This document shows, one piece after another, positions 63,978 to 64,000 of a stretch of DNA of 64,000 nt. Positions within the stretch are counted from its first letter, which is position 1. Every line of letters starts with the position of its first letter. Under the pieces are notes generated by a model. That model worked only from the letters and a program-made list of their open reading frames with translations, was not told where the DNA came from and searched no databases. The translations under genes and the position numbers were made by a program. Origin of the DNA: Methanobrevibacter_A sp964431035 (GTDB taxonomy: Archaea; Methanobacteriota; Methanobacteria; Methanobacteriales; Methanobacteriaceae). The DNA lies in assembly GCA_964431035.1 (NCBI GenBank), contig CAYSIF010000002.1:1-64000 (forward strand), read 5' to 3'.

Positions 63978-63985
63978 TTTTTTTT
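63978..63985 (+). terminator. Oligo-T terminator after the thiolase gene
   Basis: A T8 run lies 57 bases after the thiolase stop and may end the HMG-CoA synthase operon. Confidence 0.45.
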
Positions 63986-64000
63986 ACTATTTTTATAAAA

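Overview
The window is a contiguous piece of archaeal chromosome from a very AT-rich methanogen of the order Methanobacteriales, most likely Methanosphaera (inferred from the gene set and base composition, not from a database match). Supporting genes are archaeal DnaG primase, TFB, Gar1, aRF1, a 66-residue histone, Hel308, archaeal-type SecDF, eIF-5A and archaeal lipid enzymes (carS, tes, HMG-CoA synthase). Methanogen cofactor genes are also present: coenzyme F430 (cfbE), methanofuran (mfnD, mfnF), tetrahydromethanopterin (beta-RFAP synthase), the coenzyme B pathway (hacB) and corrinoid (cbiD). I find no insertion sequence, prophage, CRISPR array or rRNA. Coding density is high, and spacers are short and extremely AT-rich.

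Layout. 0-10.4 kb: dnaG, an RraA-like protein, gar1-tfb, a membrane protein with a two-domain glycosyltransferase, a TauE permease, and a minus-strand set pyrH, DUF2116, YbjQ and membrane-YbjQ. 10.7-14.1 kb: release factor aRF1, then glutamate dehydrogenase behind a good NrpR-type nitrogen operator. 14.1-20.6 kb: hemC, cfbE and an NADP phosphatase/NAD kinase fusion, then pdaD diverging from eIF-5A and agmatinase, a polyamine/hypusine neighbourhood. 20.6-33 kb: nitroreductase, archaeal ornithine cyclodeaminase, adenine deaminase, a DUF447 protein, a membrane glycosyltransferase, a SIS-domain protein, Hsp20, Nog1-like GTPase, AMMECR1, TldD and an FeS-containing GMC oxidoreductase.

33-45 kb: pyrI, secF-secD, two flavodoxins, hisA-ribL-argC, truA, wecB, mfnD-mfnF and a secreted protein of unknown role. 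44.7-51.2 kb: carS diverging from tes, beta-RFAP synthase, hacB, a zinc-finger protein, a tRNA methylthiotransferase and a histone. 51.4-64 kb: tRNA-Val and tRNA-Phe, a winged-helix ATPase behind a two-copy repeat, deoC, elp3, a DUF2098 protein, hel308, cbiD-glycosyltransferase-moaC, two tRNA-Gly genes, and HMG-CoA synthase with thiolase.

Most of the window is ordinary core genome. The best second looks are: tfb has no ATG, GTG or TTG ahead of its zinc ribbon and probably starts at ACG; gdhA has a GGAA-N6-TTCC operator on its promoter; an 18-bp perfect palindrome sits on the promoter of the GMC oxidoreductase; a 20-bp perfect inverted repeat precedes the SIS gene; and strand composition switches sharply inside adenine deaminase and at other points without regard to gene direction. 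I do not see a clearly new multi-gene defence or mobile system.
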